A stretch of DNA of 18,826 bases, from the NCBI GenBank assembly GCA_036939755.1, contig JALLAZ010000239.1, positions 1 to 18,826 on the forward strand, read 5' to 3'. The notes beneath the pieces are model-generated. The model did no database searches and was not told the origin of the DNA. It was given only the letters and a program-made list of their open reading frames with translations. This DNA comes from Stephanodiscus triporus. Taxonomy: Eukaryota; Bacillariophyta; Thalassiosirophyceae; Thalassiosirales; Thalassiosiraceae. The position numbers and the translations under genes are program-made. Shown piece by piece: positions 8,264-16,974 of the stretch. Position 1 is the stretch's first letter. Each line of letters starts with the position of its first letter.

Positions 8264-8359
8264 AATACACTTTTGTGTATTCAAATACACAAAAGTGTGT
8301 TACAATACACAAAAGTGTGTTACAATACACAAAAGTGTGTTGTCACACTTCTGTGTATT
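8264..8359. repeat. Array of five 18-bp palindromic units at about 20-bp spacing
   Basis: Five units of the form AATACAC-N4-GTGTATT lie at 8264-8281, 8284-8301, 8304-8321, 8324-8341 and 8342-8359. The first is a perfect inverted repeat with TTTT in the centre; units 2-4 are identical to each other (AAAA centre, one arm mismatch); the fifth is TTCT-centred and more diverged. Centre spacing is 20, 20, 20 and 18 bp, close to two helical turns. A half unit (TACACTTTT) then runs into an E2F-like site. The array lies directly upstream of the AAA gene and between two divergent genes. It looks like a cooperative binding-site array for a dimeric transcription factor, or a small expanding satellite. 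Confidence 0.9.
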
Positions 8360-8368
8360 CGACTACAC

Positions 8369-8382
8369 TTTTCGCGCCAAAA
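8369..8382. promoter_or_regulatory. E2F-like site (TTTTCGCGCCAAAA)
   Basis: This is a full match to the classic E2F/DP consensus (TTTSSCGC) on both sides of a CGCG core. It sits 116 bp upstream of the AAA start codon and 223 bp upstream of the small plus-strand gene. E2F sites typically drive G1/S genes, including in algae. Binding here is inferred only from sequence. Confidence 0.6.
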
Positions 8383-8408
8383 AAGCGGGGGCGACTTATA
8401 TTCCCCCC

Positions 8409-8420
8409 TTTTTCGCGCCC
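8409..8420. promoter_or_regulatory. Second E2F-like site (TTTTTCGCGCCC)
   Basis: A second consensus match, 40 bp from the first and in the same orientation. Two sites two to four helical turns apart in one short divergent promoter are less likely to be chance than one. Confidence 0.5.
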
Positions 8421-8604
8421 AATCCAGTTTCTTCCTGATGAAGAGGGGGGGGCGGGAGAGACTAGGAGTAGATACGTACTGAGTCCCACGAATCTTTTAG
8501 AGTCCCGAATTCGTCACAGACATCCATCCAAAAAAGACTTGACACACGTGCTGCATTTTCACGGACGCGACGCCGCGTGACGCCGCTTCCAAACAACTGT
8601 CAAG

Positions 8605-8932
8605 ATGATTCGACACCACTTATCTTCGTGCCTCTCCGTGTCGACGCTGAGGTATGGTAGGCTGAATGAACAGGTTGTCGCCGCATTAAATAATACCATA
8701 GACTCCGAAGCATTATTCCAGGCAGTCTCAGCAACCACCCTCGACAGACCATCAATTCAGCAACATGTTTGCTTCACTTTTCTTTCAGGAACGGGATGCG
8801 ACGCGAGATCTCAATGCGCATAAGAAGGAAACGAACAAGATTCAGGCGGCAAAGGCACAACCAAAAGTACCACGGAGTCCCAAGATTGGGAGACGCGTGA
8901 GCCCTCAAGATAATAATACGAAGAAACAGTAG
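8605..8932 (+). CDS. Small 85-residue protein, two exons, possibly mitochondrial
   Basis: Exon 1 is 8605-8651 and exon 2 is 8722-8932, with a 70-bp intron (GTATGG donor, ATTATTCCAG acceptor). Splicing in phase 2 removes the stop that closes the unspliced frame at 8823 and opens a frame running to TAG at 8930-8932. The N terminus (MIRHHLSSCLSVSTLRQ) is rich in Arg/Ser and hydroxylated or hydrophobic residues and lacks acids, as in mitochondrial presequences. After FASLFFQERD comes a highly charged Lys-rich helix and a basic tail ending KKQ. I do not recognise a family. The alternative is a start at the internal Met in NMFASLF. It is divergent from the AAA gene and convergent with PWP2. Confidence 0.65.
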
Positions 8933-9239
8933 CCTCCACGAAGCAACGATAGAAGTAATCGAGATCGACGTTGGAAATTATCATTAGAGGAACTACCGCT
9001 ACCGTGATACTTTGATATTACTGATGAATACTTATTCCAAGTATCTTACAATCCTGTCATGCTCAATACGATAGTGGCTGCCACTTTTGCGAGGTGTAAT
9101 TTGTAAAATACTTTATAGAAACAACTATTATGCACCTTGCCTATGTACAACTCGTATAATCATTACCTCTCCGTGAATTATGACAAATAAGAATACGCAA
9201 TAGAAGATTTATGCATCTTGAAATTCGCTACTACTTTCT
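8933..9239. other. Convergent intergenic region, no gene seen
   Basis: These 307 AT-rich bp lie between the stop of the small gene and the stop of PWP2. They presumably contain both 3' UTRs. No ORF with coding character, RNA gene or strong repeat is visible. Confidence 0.6.
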
Positions 9240-12200
9240 TTATTCTTGTCTACCCAGTAGAAGATTGGCCTGGCTATTAAGGAAGTCCAAAGAATACTTG
9301 TTGTCGTCACAAATTGCTTTCAAATCGACATATCGAGACTGGACCACCCTAAATAAAGCTCTGAATGATCTCAAATACTTTCCCCGATTTTTCTCCATGA
9401 AAAGACCATGTGTCTGAAGCAATTCCAAACACCACTGAAGATAGTACTCCACATGGGGTGAATCCTCCATGCATTTTGAAAGAAATTGAATCAGTTGGCT
9501 TAGATGTTCCTGCCCTATCGAACGGACAACCGTGCAAATTGATTCATATGGCGTGTCCTCAATGACACTCTTCACTAATGCAAATTCATTCAAATGTAGA
9601 CTCATAAGTAACGCCATGCCGTACTTCCCTTTACGAATATTTGCCTGCACCGCACTCGGCGTCACGGCTTCAGTAAGAGCCATAGGGTCGAATATCATGT
9701 CTTCATCCAAGGAGTATACATGAAGGCCTTCTCCAGACACCGTTGACCATTCCCGACCAGTGGGCGAGAATGCGACTTGCATCGTAAGAACTTCTACTCT
9801 ACTTTTACGCGATCCATCGTCCGCACGTTTGGCACCCGGGAGATGCGGAGTTACATTATTGCTTTCATCAGCAGAGTCGTGTTCGTCATCGAGAGGGCCG
9901 CCGTCTCCAAGATTTTTGGAGTGAAGCTAATTCATTTCAGAATTCGAGATTGAAATCAGTGCATTTCAAGTATTGGTGAGACGTGAACAATACCGACACG
10001 CAATGAGCTTACCTCATCTAGAACACCATCCAAGCTTCGATTAAAGCTGATCTGAAATTTTTTCAACAGTATTTGTTGTGAAATCTCATAAATGCACACG
10101 TATTTGCTGTTTCCACCTGCCAAGAGACATGATCCATCAGCGGAGTAGGCAATGCTTGTAAAGTATCTTGAAGATGCGTTATTATCGGCTGTCATTCTGT
10201 CATTCATCTTGCGTCCTATAATAAAAATGTAAAGCCAAGTTATTAGGTCTAACTGTCAAAGACACACAAAAAATATCAAAGGCTCAAGGATCACAACATA
10301 CCTCCCTTGATATCCTTCTGCCCGTCAATCTCGCAAACTAAACTACCATCTTCAACATTCCAAAACCTCAAGAGTCCTCTTATCGTGCCACTGCAAACTT
10401 GGGAACCATCTGGGCGGAATGCGACACAAACAACATCGGCTCCGCTCTCAAATGTCTCCGGCGTTGAGTTACTCTTGTACAAGTCCCACACTTTGATAGT
10501 GCCATCCCAACTTGCACTTGCCTGAAATGTCATGCCCGTCATCAGCTCTGGCGCGAGAAACTCATATTCACAAATCGATACAAAATTCACTTACCAAAGA
10601 TCCCCGAACAGGATGAAAGGCCAAACTAGCCACCGGCCCCATGTGACCGGTAAGAACATCTGTCAACCTGCCCGTCTGAACGGACCAAACACATATACGA
10701 AATGGCTCAGCAGATCCAGCGCAGACTACTTCTCCTGATTTGTCCACTGCCATACTCAGGAATTGACAAGGAATATCGGAGGTGTATGTTTTGAAATTAC
10801 GGTAACGATGCAAGTCGTGTGCGCGGACTGTCCCGTCCAAAGACGACGATAATACCACCGTAGGATTTGCAAATTCCACTGCGGTAATCGCGGCAGTGTG
10901 GGATTTTGGGAGAGTGACGTAGCAAAATCCAGACTGAGAGTTCCACAGTTTAACAGTCCCATCTTCGCCTCCCGTACAGACGACGATTCCATCAGGCGAA
11001 TAAGCCAAACACCTCATTCCGTATGCGTGTCCGCTTTGCTTGAGGATGTATTGTTCGGATCTCCACTCCCAGATGAGAAGTTGCTGAGTTTTGGGACAGC
11101 CAAAGGCTAGCCATTCTGCCGAGGGGTTAATGGAAACAGTTCCAATCGTAGAATGGGAAAGAGACAGGGTGTGAATATTGGACAGAGACGGTAACTCGTA
11201 CAAGCCAAAGAGTCCGGTGGAAAAGCCAACCACCAAAAGAGAATGTGCAGAAGAGTAGGACGTGGAGACTACGTCTTGCGTTGAGGAGTTGGCGTTGAAG
11301 TAATGACGAGAGGTAGTGCCCCAACGTGCATTGACAAGGGCATGGGCTTGGTCGATGCTTCCTTCGCCAGTCTGTTTTGCGGTAGAAAATGCTGCGGCTT
11401 CGCCACCTCCAGAGAAGAAATCGATTGCATCTTCTCCCAATCCTTCCGAGCCAATCTTAGTTTCATCAGAGGTAGAAGCTTCCTCTTCTTCTTTACGGCA
11501 CTCTCTAGTGCATATCACTCCATCTTGACTAACGGTGTAGCATCGTCCAACCAACTTCCCCGTCAACGAGCTACCCGTATTTCCACTACCCACGAAGAAT
11601 TGATCCCTCTCCGCTAAAGTCTTCCGCATATCTTCAAAATGCACCCCTATCAACGGCTTCTTGTGTCCAATCAATGTCCACGGTTCGTAACCCTTAACAG
11701 TATCGACCGTCCATACCCTCGCCTGGCAATCCTTCCCCCCCGCCAACAACACCGACGAATCGCTCGACCAATCCAACGTCGTGACGTCTCCGACCAAGCC
11801 CGTGTATTTCCTATGCAGCACCATGGGAGCGAATTCCCTCCGTATGCCGGGAGTCAGCCAGACTTGCACGAACTTGCCGTAACTCACGGCGAATTTGCCG
11901 CCGTCGGGACTGAACCTCATCTCGCGCACCGGCCTCTTGAATTTGAACCTGTGCAGGATGACGCCACGGTGGTAGTTCACCAGCATGGCGTAGGAGTTGA
12001 CGTCCACGACGATCAGGAGTCGATTATCGTTTGGGGAGAGCGCGATCCTCCGGATGTTCGATCGCGCCTCGACGGGAAGCGTCCGGCAGCTGTGATGGAG
12101 GAGGTCCAATACTTGGATGCGATTCCCCACGGGAGACAGGACGCTGTTACCATCGCTGGTGAAGACGATGTTGGATCCCTTGGAGGATGAGGAGAGGCTT

Positions 12201-12268
12201 GAGCCAGTGGCGGCGGGTGTGCCGTAGGAGGCGCCGCAGAGCCGATGAAGTTTGTAATTGAACTTCAT
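9240..12268 (-). CDS. PWP2: Periodic tryptophan protein 2 (UTP1), WD40 SSU-processome subunit, 927 residues, four exons
   Basis: Exons on the minus strand are 12268-10595, 10521-10302, 10215-10013 and 9926-9240; the introns are 73, 86 and 86 bp with GTAAGT, GTATGT and GTAAGC donors. PWP2 is a core subunit of the UTPB complex that binds the 5' ETS of pre-rRNA in the nucleolus for 18S maturation. The sequence follows the family end to end: MKFNYKLHRLCG start, DGNSVLSPVGNR, KFKRPVREMRFSPDG, FAPMVLHRKYTG, SAEWLAFG, EWRSEQYILKQSGH, YSPDG, SSSLDGTVRAHDLHRYRNF, SGEVVCAGS, WSVQTGRL, ASASWDGTIKVWDL, and a C-terminal Utp12-type helical domain from about residue 790. The two tandem WD40 propellers are thus complete. 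I chose the Met at 12268 because homologues begin there; an in-frame Met at 12358 would add 30 residues. A Glu/Ser-rich linker with SGGGEAAA lies between propeller blades. Length is normal for the family. Confidence 0.95.
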
Positions 12269-12543
12269 GGTAGGTGTGTTGAAGCGAAGAATTGGACGGT
12301 TGGAGGAGGCGCGCGAGAGTAGAGAGTTGGCGGGAAGGATCGACACAGTTCCTGACACCCGGCCGTCGGAAAAAAAAGAGCAGCAAAGCGAGGCAGAAAG
12401 CGAAGACCAGCAAAGCGAAGCATGTCGCGACCAACGACCTTCAACTCTCTCTCACAAGAAGATTCACCATAGAGATACCATACCATCGTATAATACTCGC
12501 GAACATCGTTTGGAAAAAAATCATCATCGCATCCCAAGCAAAG
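12269..12543. promoter_or_regulatory. Divergent promoter shared by PWP2 and transaldolase
   Basis: This 275-bp region separates the two start codons. A purine-rich imperfect repeat of about 13 bp (CAGCAAAGCGAGG, then GCAGAAAGCGAAG, then CAGCAAAGCGAAG) occupies about 12380-12420. The plus frame is open here in phase with transaldolase, but its translation is low-complexity and basic, so I treat it as leader sequence. Confidence 0.45.
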
Positions 12544-13627
12544 ATGTCCACCCAAGTCGAACAGCTCAAGAAATTCACGACCGTCGTCGCGGACACCGGC
12601 GACTTCAATTCGATCAAAAAGTTCTCCCCCCAGGATGCCACCACGAACCCGAGCCTCATTTACAGCGCGGCCACGATGGAGGAATACTCCCACATCGTCG
12701 ACGATGCCGTCGCCTACGGCGGGGGCAACCTTTCCGTGACGATGGATAAGCTGGCGGTAAACTTCGGCACGGAGATCACCAAGATCGTGCCGGGCTACGT
12801 CTCCACCGAGGTCGATGCGCGTCTGTCGTTCGATGCCGAGGGGACAATCCAAAAGGCGCGCGACATCATCCGAATGTACGAGGAGGTGGGCGTCGGCAAG
12901 GATCGCATACTCATCAAGATGGCCGCCACGTGGGAGGGCATACAAGCCGCCAAGGTCTTGGAACGAGAGGGCATCAGCTGCAATGCGACGCTCATCTTCA
13001 GTATTGCTCAGGCCATCGCGTGCGCCGAGGTTGGGTGCACTCTCATATCGCCATTTGTCGGGCGTATCATGGATTGGCACAAGAAGGCGAAAGGCGTGGA
13101 GAAGTTTGCTCCCGCTGAGGATCCCGGCGTCTCATCCGTCACTGCGATCTTCAATTACTTCAAGAAGTATGGTTATGATACAATTGGTAAGATCTGCCTC
13201 GGGTTTGATCCCGCTTTCATCGATTAATGCAGAGAATGAGCACTCATGATTCTTTGCATCGTGATTGCGCGTCGTTGCTCCAGTGATGGGTGCATCGTTT
13301 CGCAACACCGAAGAAATTTGTGAGCTAGCCGGATGCGACAGATTGACGATAGCTCCAAAACTTCTCGACGAGTTGTCGAACAGTTCAGCCGACGTTCCGC
13401 AAAAGCTGGATGCATCCAAGGCTAAAGAAATGGATATTCCTAAGATTGACATGACTGAGAATACATTCCGATGGATGATGAACGAGGATGCCATGGCAAC
13501 GGAGAAGCTTGCTGAGGGCATTCGCGGCTTCGCGGCAGATATTGTCAAGCTGGAGGGTGTCGTCCAAGCGAAGATTGATTCCAACAAAAAGAGACGCAAA
13601 ATTGCGCACGAGGAGAAGAAAGACTGA
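12544..13627 (+). CDS. TAL: Transaldolase, 328 residues, two exons
   Basis: Exon 1 is 12544-13186, exon 2 is 13284-13627, and the intron is 97 bp (GTAAGA donor, TTGCTCCAG acceptor). Joining in phase 1 restores the conserved stretch [12 protein letters not shown]. Transaldolase moves a dihydroxyacetone unit between sugar phosphates in the non-oxidative pentose phosphate pathway. Visible landmarks are Asp17 in [16 protein letters not shown] (31-38), the Schiff-base Lys125 in [27 protein letters not shown] and LAGCDRLTI. Length matches the class of about 320-335 residues. No signal or transit peptide precedes [11 protein letters not shown], so a cytosolic enzyme is likely. The C terminus ends in a short Lys/Arg-rich tail ([13 protein letters not shown]). 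The start has an AAG-ATG-TCC context and matches homologues. Confidence 0.97.
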
Positions 13628-13731
13628 TGCGCCGATGTGAATTTTCACGTTGGCGCTGGGTTGGTGTGTTTGCCAGCTGCCTTAAGGCGATCTGGTACGG
13701 GCTGATGGCGACTAATTAAACATAAAGTTTT
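13628..13731. other. Short convergent intergenic region
   Basis: Only 104 bp lie between the transaldolase stop and the stop of the methyltransferase gene, so both 3' ends must be compact or overlap. No further feature is seen. Confidence 0.6.
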
Positions 13732-15159
13732 CTATCTCGGAGTTATTGTCAGTACGCTGCAATTTCCAAAATCATCTATGAGCGGTGAATACCCCGACCA
13801 GCCTTTTGTCTTGTTCACCTCATCAAATCCATACTTCAACAAAAAATCTCGTTGTTTCAGAGCTAATACAGTGAAGCTTTTCGCGTCACTTTTTGATTTC
13901 TGACCCGCTACTTTGTCAAGATATTGGGCAGCGAAATCCGACAAGCGGTCAAAGTCAGTCGGAAAAAGGATGTCGCACAATAATAATTGTTCAGTAAGAT
14001 AACACATATGATCGTTTCCTTCCATATCCGTTACCAGTGGATCGCCAGCTGCGGTTTCTGCCAATGGCGCATGATTGCGTCCTCTGCTCAAATTTGGTGG
14101 AGGCAACCAATCAAAATCAGCCCATGCAACAGTAGAATTGGGTCTACACTCGAAAAGCTTCATTAATATCCCTAGGGCGACGGTAGGGACCCACCGTGGT
14201 CCAACTGTGGGAGCATAGAGTGACGGCGCAGTCGAAAGTATACCTTTCAGAAGAGGGTCGCTCATTCGAGAAAACGTCTCTGTGTATTGACGTGGAGTAT
14301 CTAAGCGAGCCGCGCCAGGATCGTGTAATTCTTCATCCATCGCATCAAATTCCATCGAGGCTGCGGGCGCAACCTCAGCTTGCAAAATTTCACCCGTTAT
14401 TATGCATCTTCCAATTTTGTCATGAGGTAAATTGTCGAGTAGCTCCAATGCGATCACGACCGTTGGGGTATCAGAAGGAGATAGGAACACGGAGCTGATT
14501 GGATGACGACGAGCAATAAGAATTGTACGTCGAAGTGTAAGCATCACCCAACAGCGTCTCACTTACTTTCCCTCTGCGACATCCATCATATCGACATTTA
14601 CCAATTTGACTATATCTGAATGATTGGATCCGAGCAGAACTTCATTCTGCAAATCGTGCAACGTCGAGCTTGTATCAAAAAGTGTATAGCAGCGCAGCCG
14701 CTCGTATGCGTCGGGGTAGAATTCGCTCAGATGATCAAGCAACGCTATCGCATTTGTTCCCCGTCCACCGCCGAGTTCGACAATTTCGAAGACTCCTTCG
14801 ACGAGAGAGGTTGTAATTGATGCACTGACAAAATTTGCCATTATGTTGGAGTAAAAAGGGTAAAACAATTCAACTGGCGTTAGCCACATTCCTCTCTGCT
14901 CCATGTAGACTCTTTTATACGTGTATTTCCAATGCCATTCATTGATCAGCGATGAAAAATCAATACTCCTGCGCTTGACCGCACCTGCACCATGTTGGCG
15001 TGATGGTAGCTTCGCAGTGCCGCCGCTGCTGATTACAGATGAGGCTCGAGGTATGATCCCCGGGTCAATGCTGCCTATCACCTTATCAGCGGGTTGTGAA
15101 AAGTATTCCGAAAGACGCTTACACAGGTATCTCCTGAGGAGGACGTTCTTATGGTTCAT
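13732..15159 (-). CDS. MidA/NDUFAF7-like SAM-dependent methyltransferase, 451 residues, two exons
   Basis: Exons on the minus strand are 15159-14567 and 14494-13732, with a 72-bp intron (GTAAGT donor, CCAATCAG acceptor) in phase 2. Residues 127-137 (VELGGGRGTNA) form the SAM-binding glycine loop, and ELLDNLPHD (215-223) is the diagnostic second motif of the DUF185 (MidA/NDUFAF7) family. WLTPVELF (92-99) is the conserved entry before the Rossmann fold. NDUFAF7 methylates an arginine of complex I subunit NDUFS2 during assembly in mitochondria. This protein looks closer to the plant/fungal branch of the family, whose substrate is less certain. The N terminus MNHKNVLLRRYLCKRLSEYF is basic and amphipathic, fitting a mitochondrial presequence. 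Family call is good; orthology to NDUFAF7 itself is not proven. Confidence 0.82.
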
Positions 15160-15407
15160 TGTTGAGCTGGCGTTTTTGTTGGTTGCCGTGTTTTCTCACG
15201 AGAGAGGTATCGTAGTAGGATAGGTACTTGTGTGTAGAATCCTACCTAGAGGTCGTCGCGGCAGGCAGGCGCCCTCAAAGATCTTTCTTCTCTTTCACTA
15301 CACACAACGCAACGCAACGGCTTCTCCCACTTGACGGCTCGCAGATCGCACCGCATAATTAATATATAGAGTAGAGTAGATCGCTGACGACAACGACTGA
15401 ACGAACT
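15160..15407. promoter_or_regulatory. Divergent promoter between methyltransferase and cysteine-rich protein genes
   Basis: This 248-bp region separates the two start codons. A TATA-like AATATATA at 15361-15368 lies 40 bp before the plus-strand ATG. Near the minus-strand side, GTAGGATAGG and ATCCTACCT (about 15215-15250) can pair as a short inverted repeat. No other element is clear. Confidence 0.4.
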
Positions 15408-16266
15408 ATGTCGTGTCTGTTCTGCTTTTCCGGTGACAAGCTGGGCCCTGAGGAAAGGAAGGGCAAGTACGGCGACTTGTGGTGAGTCTTGATGGGCGGC
15501 GTCTGCTGGGGGTGGTCGTTCAGTTCCCTTTGACCTCTCGCCCGCCATATATCATATCCACAACTCATCTCACGCGCCAAGTTCTCTCTGATTACACTCC
15601 AGGGGGCAATATGCGGACAATGATGCAACATTCAAGGTCAAGTTGTGCGGCGCACCATGCGCTGAACCTGCATGTTGGATGGGCTCCATGATCTGCTCCC
15701 CTTGCGCACAATACAAACTTCGCCACATGGCGTTGAATCACTTGGAGCCAGGAAGTGGATGGAGCAACTATAAATGCTGCCAGGGTATGTTTGGTGGATG
15801 CTGCTGCATTCAGGTGAGATAGAGACACTGAAGATATGATATGTGTTTCTATCGACTCTCGTTCTGATCAATATTTCCCTCAAACTTATGACCGTATTTT
15901 TCTCAGCCTGGCAACATGGGTGAAGACAGCTGTCCACAGTGTTGTATGTGCCTGGAAGGATGTTGCTGTCCCGGAATGGCTGTGAGCGCGTCTCAAGGAA
16001 TGATCATGCAAAGGTACAGCCTTGGTCTCGACTCCGACGACGTTCGTATCATTCGGTGCAATAACTGTTTGCAAATTTTGGCATGCGTTGCTTCATGCCT
16101 TAACATTTGCATTGACTGTGAAGGGGACGATGCTATTGTAGGATGCATCAACCTTATCGCTGATATCGTTTTCTGCTGCGTGAGTGGATGTATGACCGCC
16201 AGGGTTTATCATGAGATCAACGAACGCGAGAAAGAGGCCCCTAAGGGCAATCGCATGGAGCGTTGA
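15408..16266 (+). CDS. Cysteine-rich protein of unknown function (distantly PLAC8-like), 214 residues, three exons
   Basis: Exons are 15408-15481, 15603-15813 and 15907-16266, with introns of 121 and 93 bp (GTGAGT and GTGAGA donors; CACTCCAG and TTTTCTCAG acceptors). The frame is continuous and 29 of 214 residues are Cys. Clusters include CLFCF (3-7), CGAPCAEPAC (40-49), CC (83-84), CCC (91-93), CPQCCMC (104-110), CCC (114-116), CNNC (146-149) and the spaced C155, C159, C163, C166. Short uncharged Cys-rich stretches such as QILACVASCLNICI and INLIADIVFCC could insert in membranes. The pattern resembles the Cys-rich protein families of protists related loosely to PLAC8, where CCC and CxxC clusters bind metals or carry lipid. 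No signal peptide is evident. The function is unknown; a metal-binding or palmitoylated membrane-associated role is an inference. Confidence 0.85.
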
Positions 16267-16280
16267 TAGAATTAATGCGT

Positions 16281-16302
16281 GAGGGGAGGGGGGGGGAGGG
16301 GG
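16281..16302 (+). other. G-rich tract with G-quadruplex potential
   Basis: Three G runs of 4, 9 and 5 bases separated by single A bases sit 15 bp after the stop codon of the cysteine-rich gene, probably within its 3' UTR. The long run can supply two of the four needed G tracts. Confidence 0.6.
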
Positions 16303-16467
16303 TAATCTATATTTGGTACGATACTTCACCGTGTTGTGCATATGTGCTATGAATGGACCCAACATTAATCAAAACAGTAGCAACATACAAAATAGGCATA
16401 TTTTGATATGACAGAGTAACGATAATAATACCACAACACACTGGGAGATGGACACACAACATCCTTT

Positions 16468-16479
16468 CCCCCACCCCCT
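16468..16479 (-). other. C-rich tract (G-rich on minus strand)
   Basis: CCCCC-A-CCCCC (16468-16479) gives G runs on the minus strand, about 170 bp from the plus-strand G tract. It is too short alone for a four-tract quadruplex. Confidence 0.4.
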
Positions 16480-16974
16480 ACCAAACAGGCAGTTTTACGG
16501 CTGATAATCGGGGCTTTGTTGAAGTGGGTTCGTCTTATCCTCTACGAATCCTCAGAATCTCGTATGAAATCTCAATAATAGTTGGAGGGCTACATTGAAC
16601 TGCCAGTGTAACGTTGTAGTTACCAAAGTAGTCAGCGAAGCATTTATTTCCGGCACAAATGTGAATTGCATTTGGCTCCTGATAATAGTATTTTTTGCGA
16701 AAATCTGGGGGTCATGCATTTCATGGGAGAAGGAGCCGACCGCGCATGTCACAGCGCAGCAGGCAGCGGAGGTGGCCGCGAGCAATAAGGGCAAAGCAAG
16801 CGCAGTTGTGGGGAATATTCTGCTGCTCAGGTGTTATTGTTATCTCGTCGCCATTGCAGCCGGTAGCGGTCCGGACCCGTAGGGAAATTAATGCCGAAAA
16901 ATATTAATAATCGAGATCAAGAAAAAGGTTGCGATTAAAAAAAATCTTTTACAGGTGTTGCTGAGGACGCTGTA

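Larger units (their letters stand above)
8254..8604. promoter_or_regulatory. Divergent promoter between AAA gene and small two-exon gene
   Basis: This 351-bp region holds the palindrome array, both E2F-like sites, a CACGTG E-box/G-box at 8545-8550, and a direct repeat of GACGCCGC at 8569-8576 and 8579-8586. Short ORFs that cross it are built from the repeats and are not credible genes. Confidence 0.6.
16267..16974. other. Longest gene-free stretch; convergent intergenic region
   Basis: These 708 bp lie between the stops of the cysteine-rich gene and the exchanger gene. Open frames here (for example 16595-16882 plus) have no recognisable domain and poor coding character. Apart from two G/C tracts and A/T-rich stretches, I see no RNA gene, terminator or repeat. 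Part of it must be 3' UTR. Confidence 0.55.

Noticed and set aside
8016..8482. Plus-strand frames of 140-142 codons across the AAA start and palindrome array
   Set aside because: They consist of antisense AAA sequence plus translation of the 20-bp repeats, so they are artefacts of repeat periodicity.
12292..12543. In-frame N-terminal extension of transaldolase
   Set aside because: The sequence is basic low-complexity unlike a transit peptide with a cleavage region, and homologues begin near the Met at 12544.
16595..16882. 95-codon plus frame with a hydrophobic stretch in the gene-free region
   Set aside because: No family resemblance, no splice-supported extension and no neighbours that need it; insufficient to call a gene.
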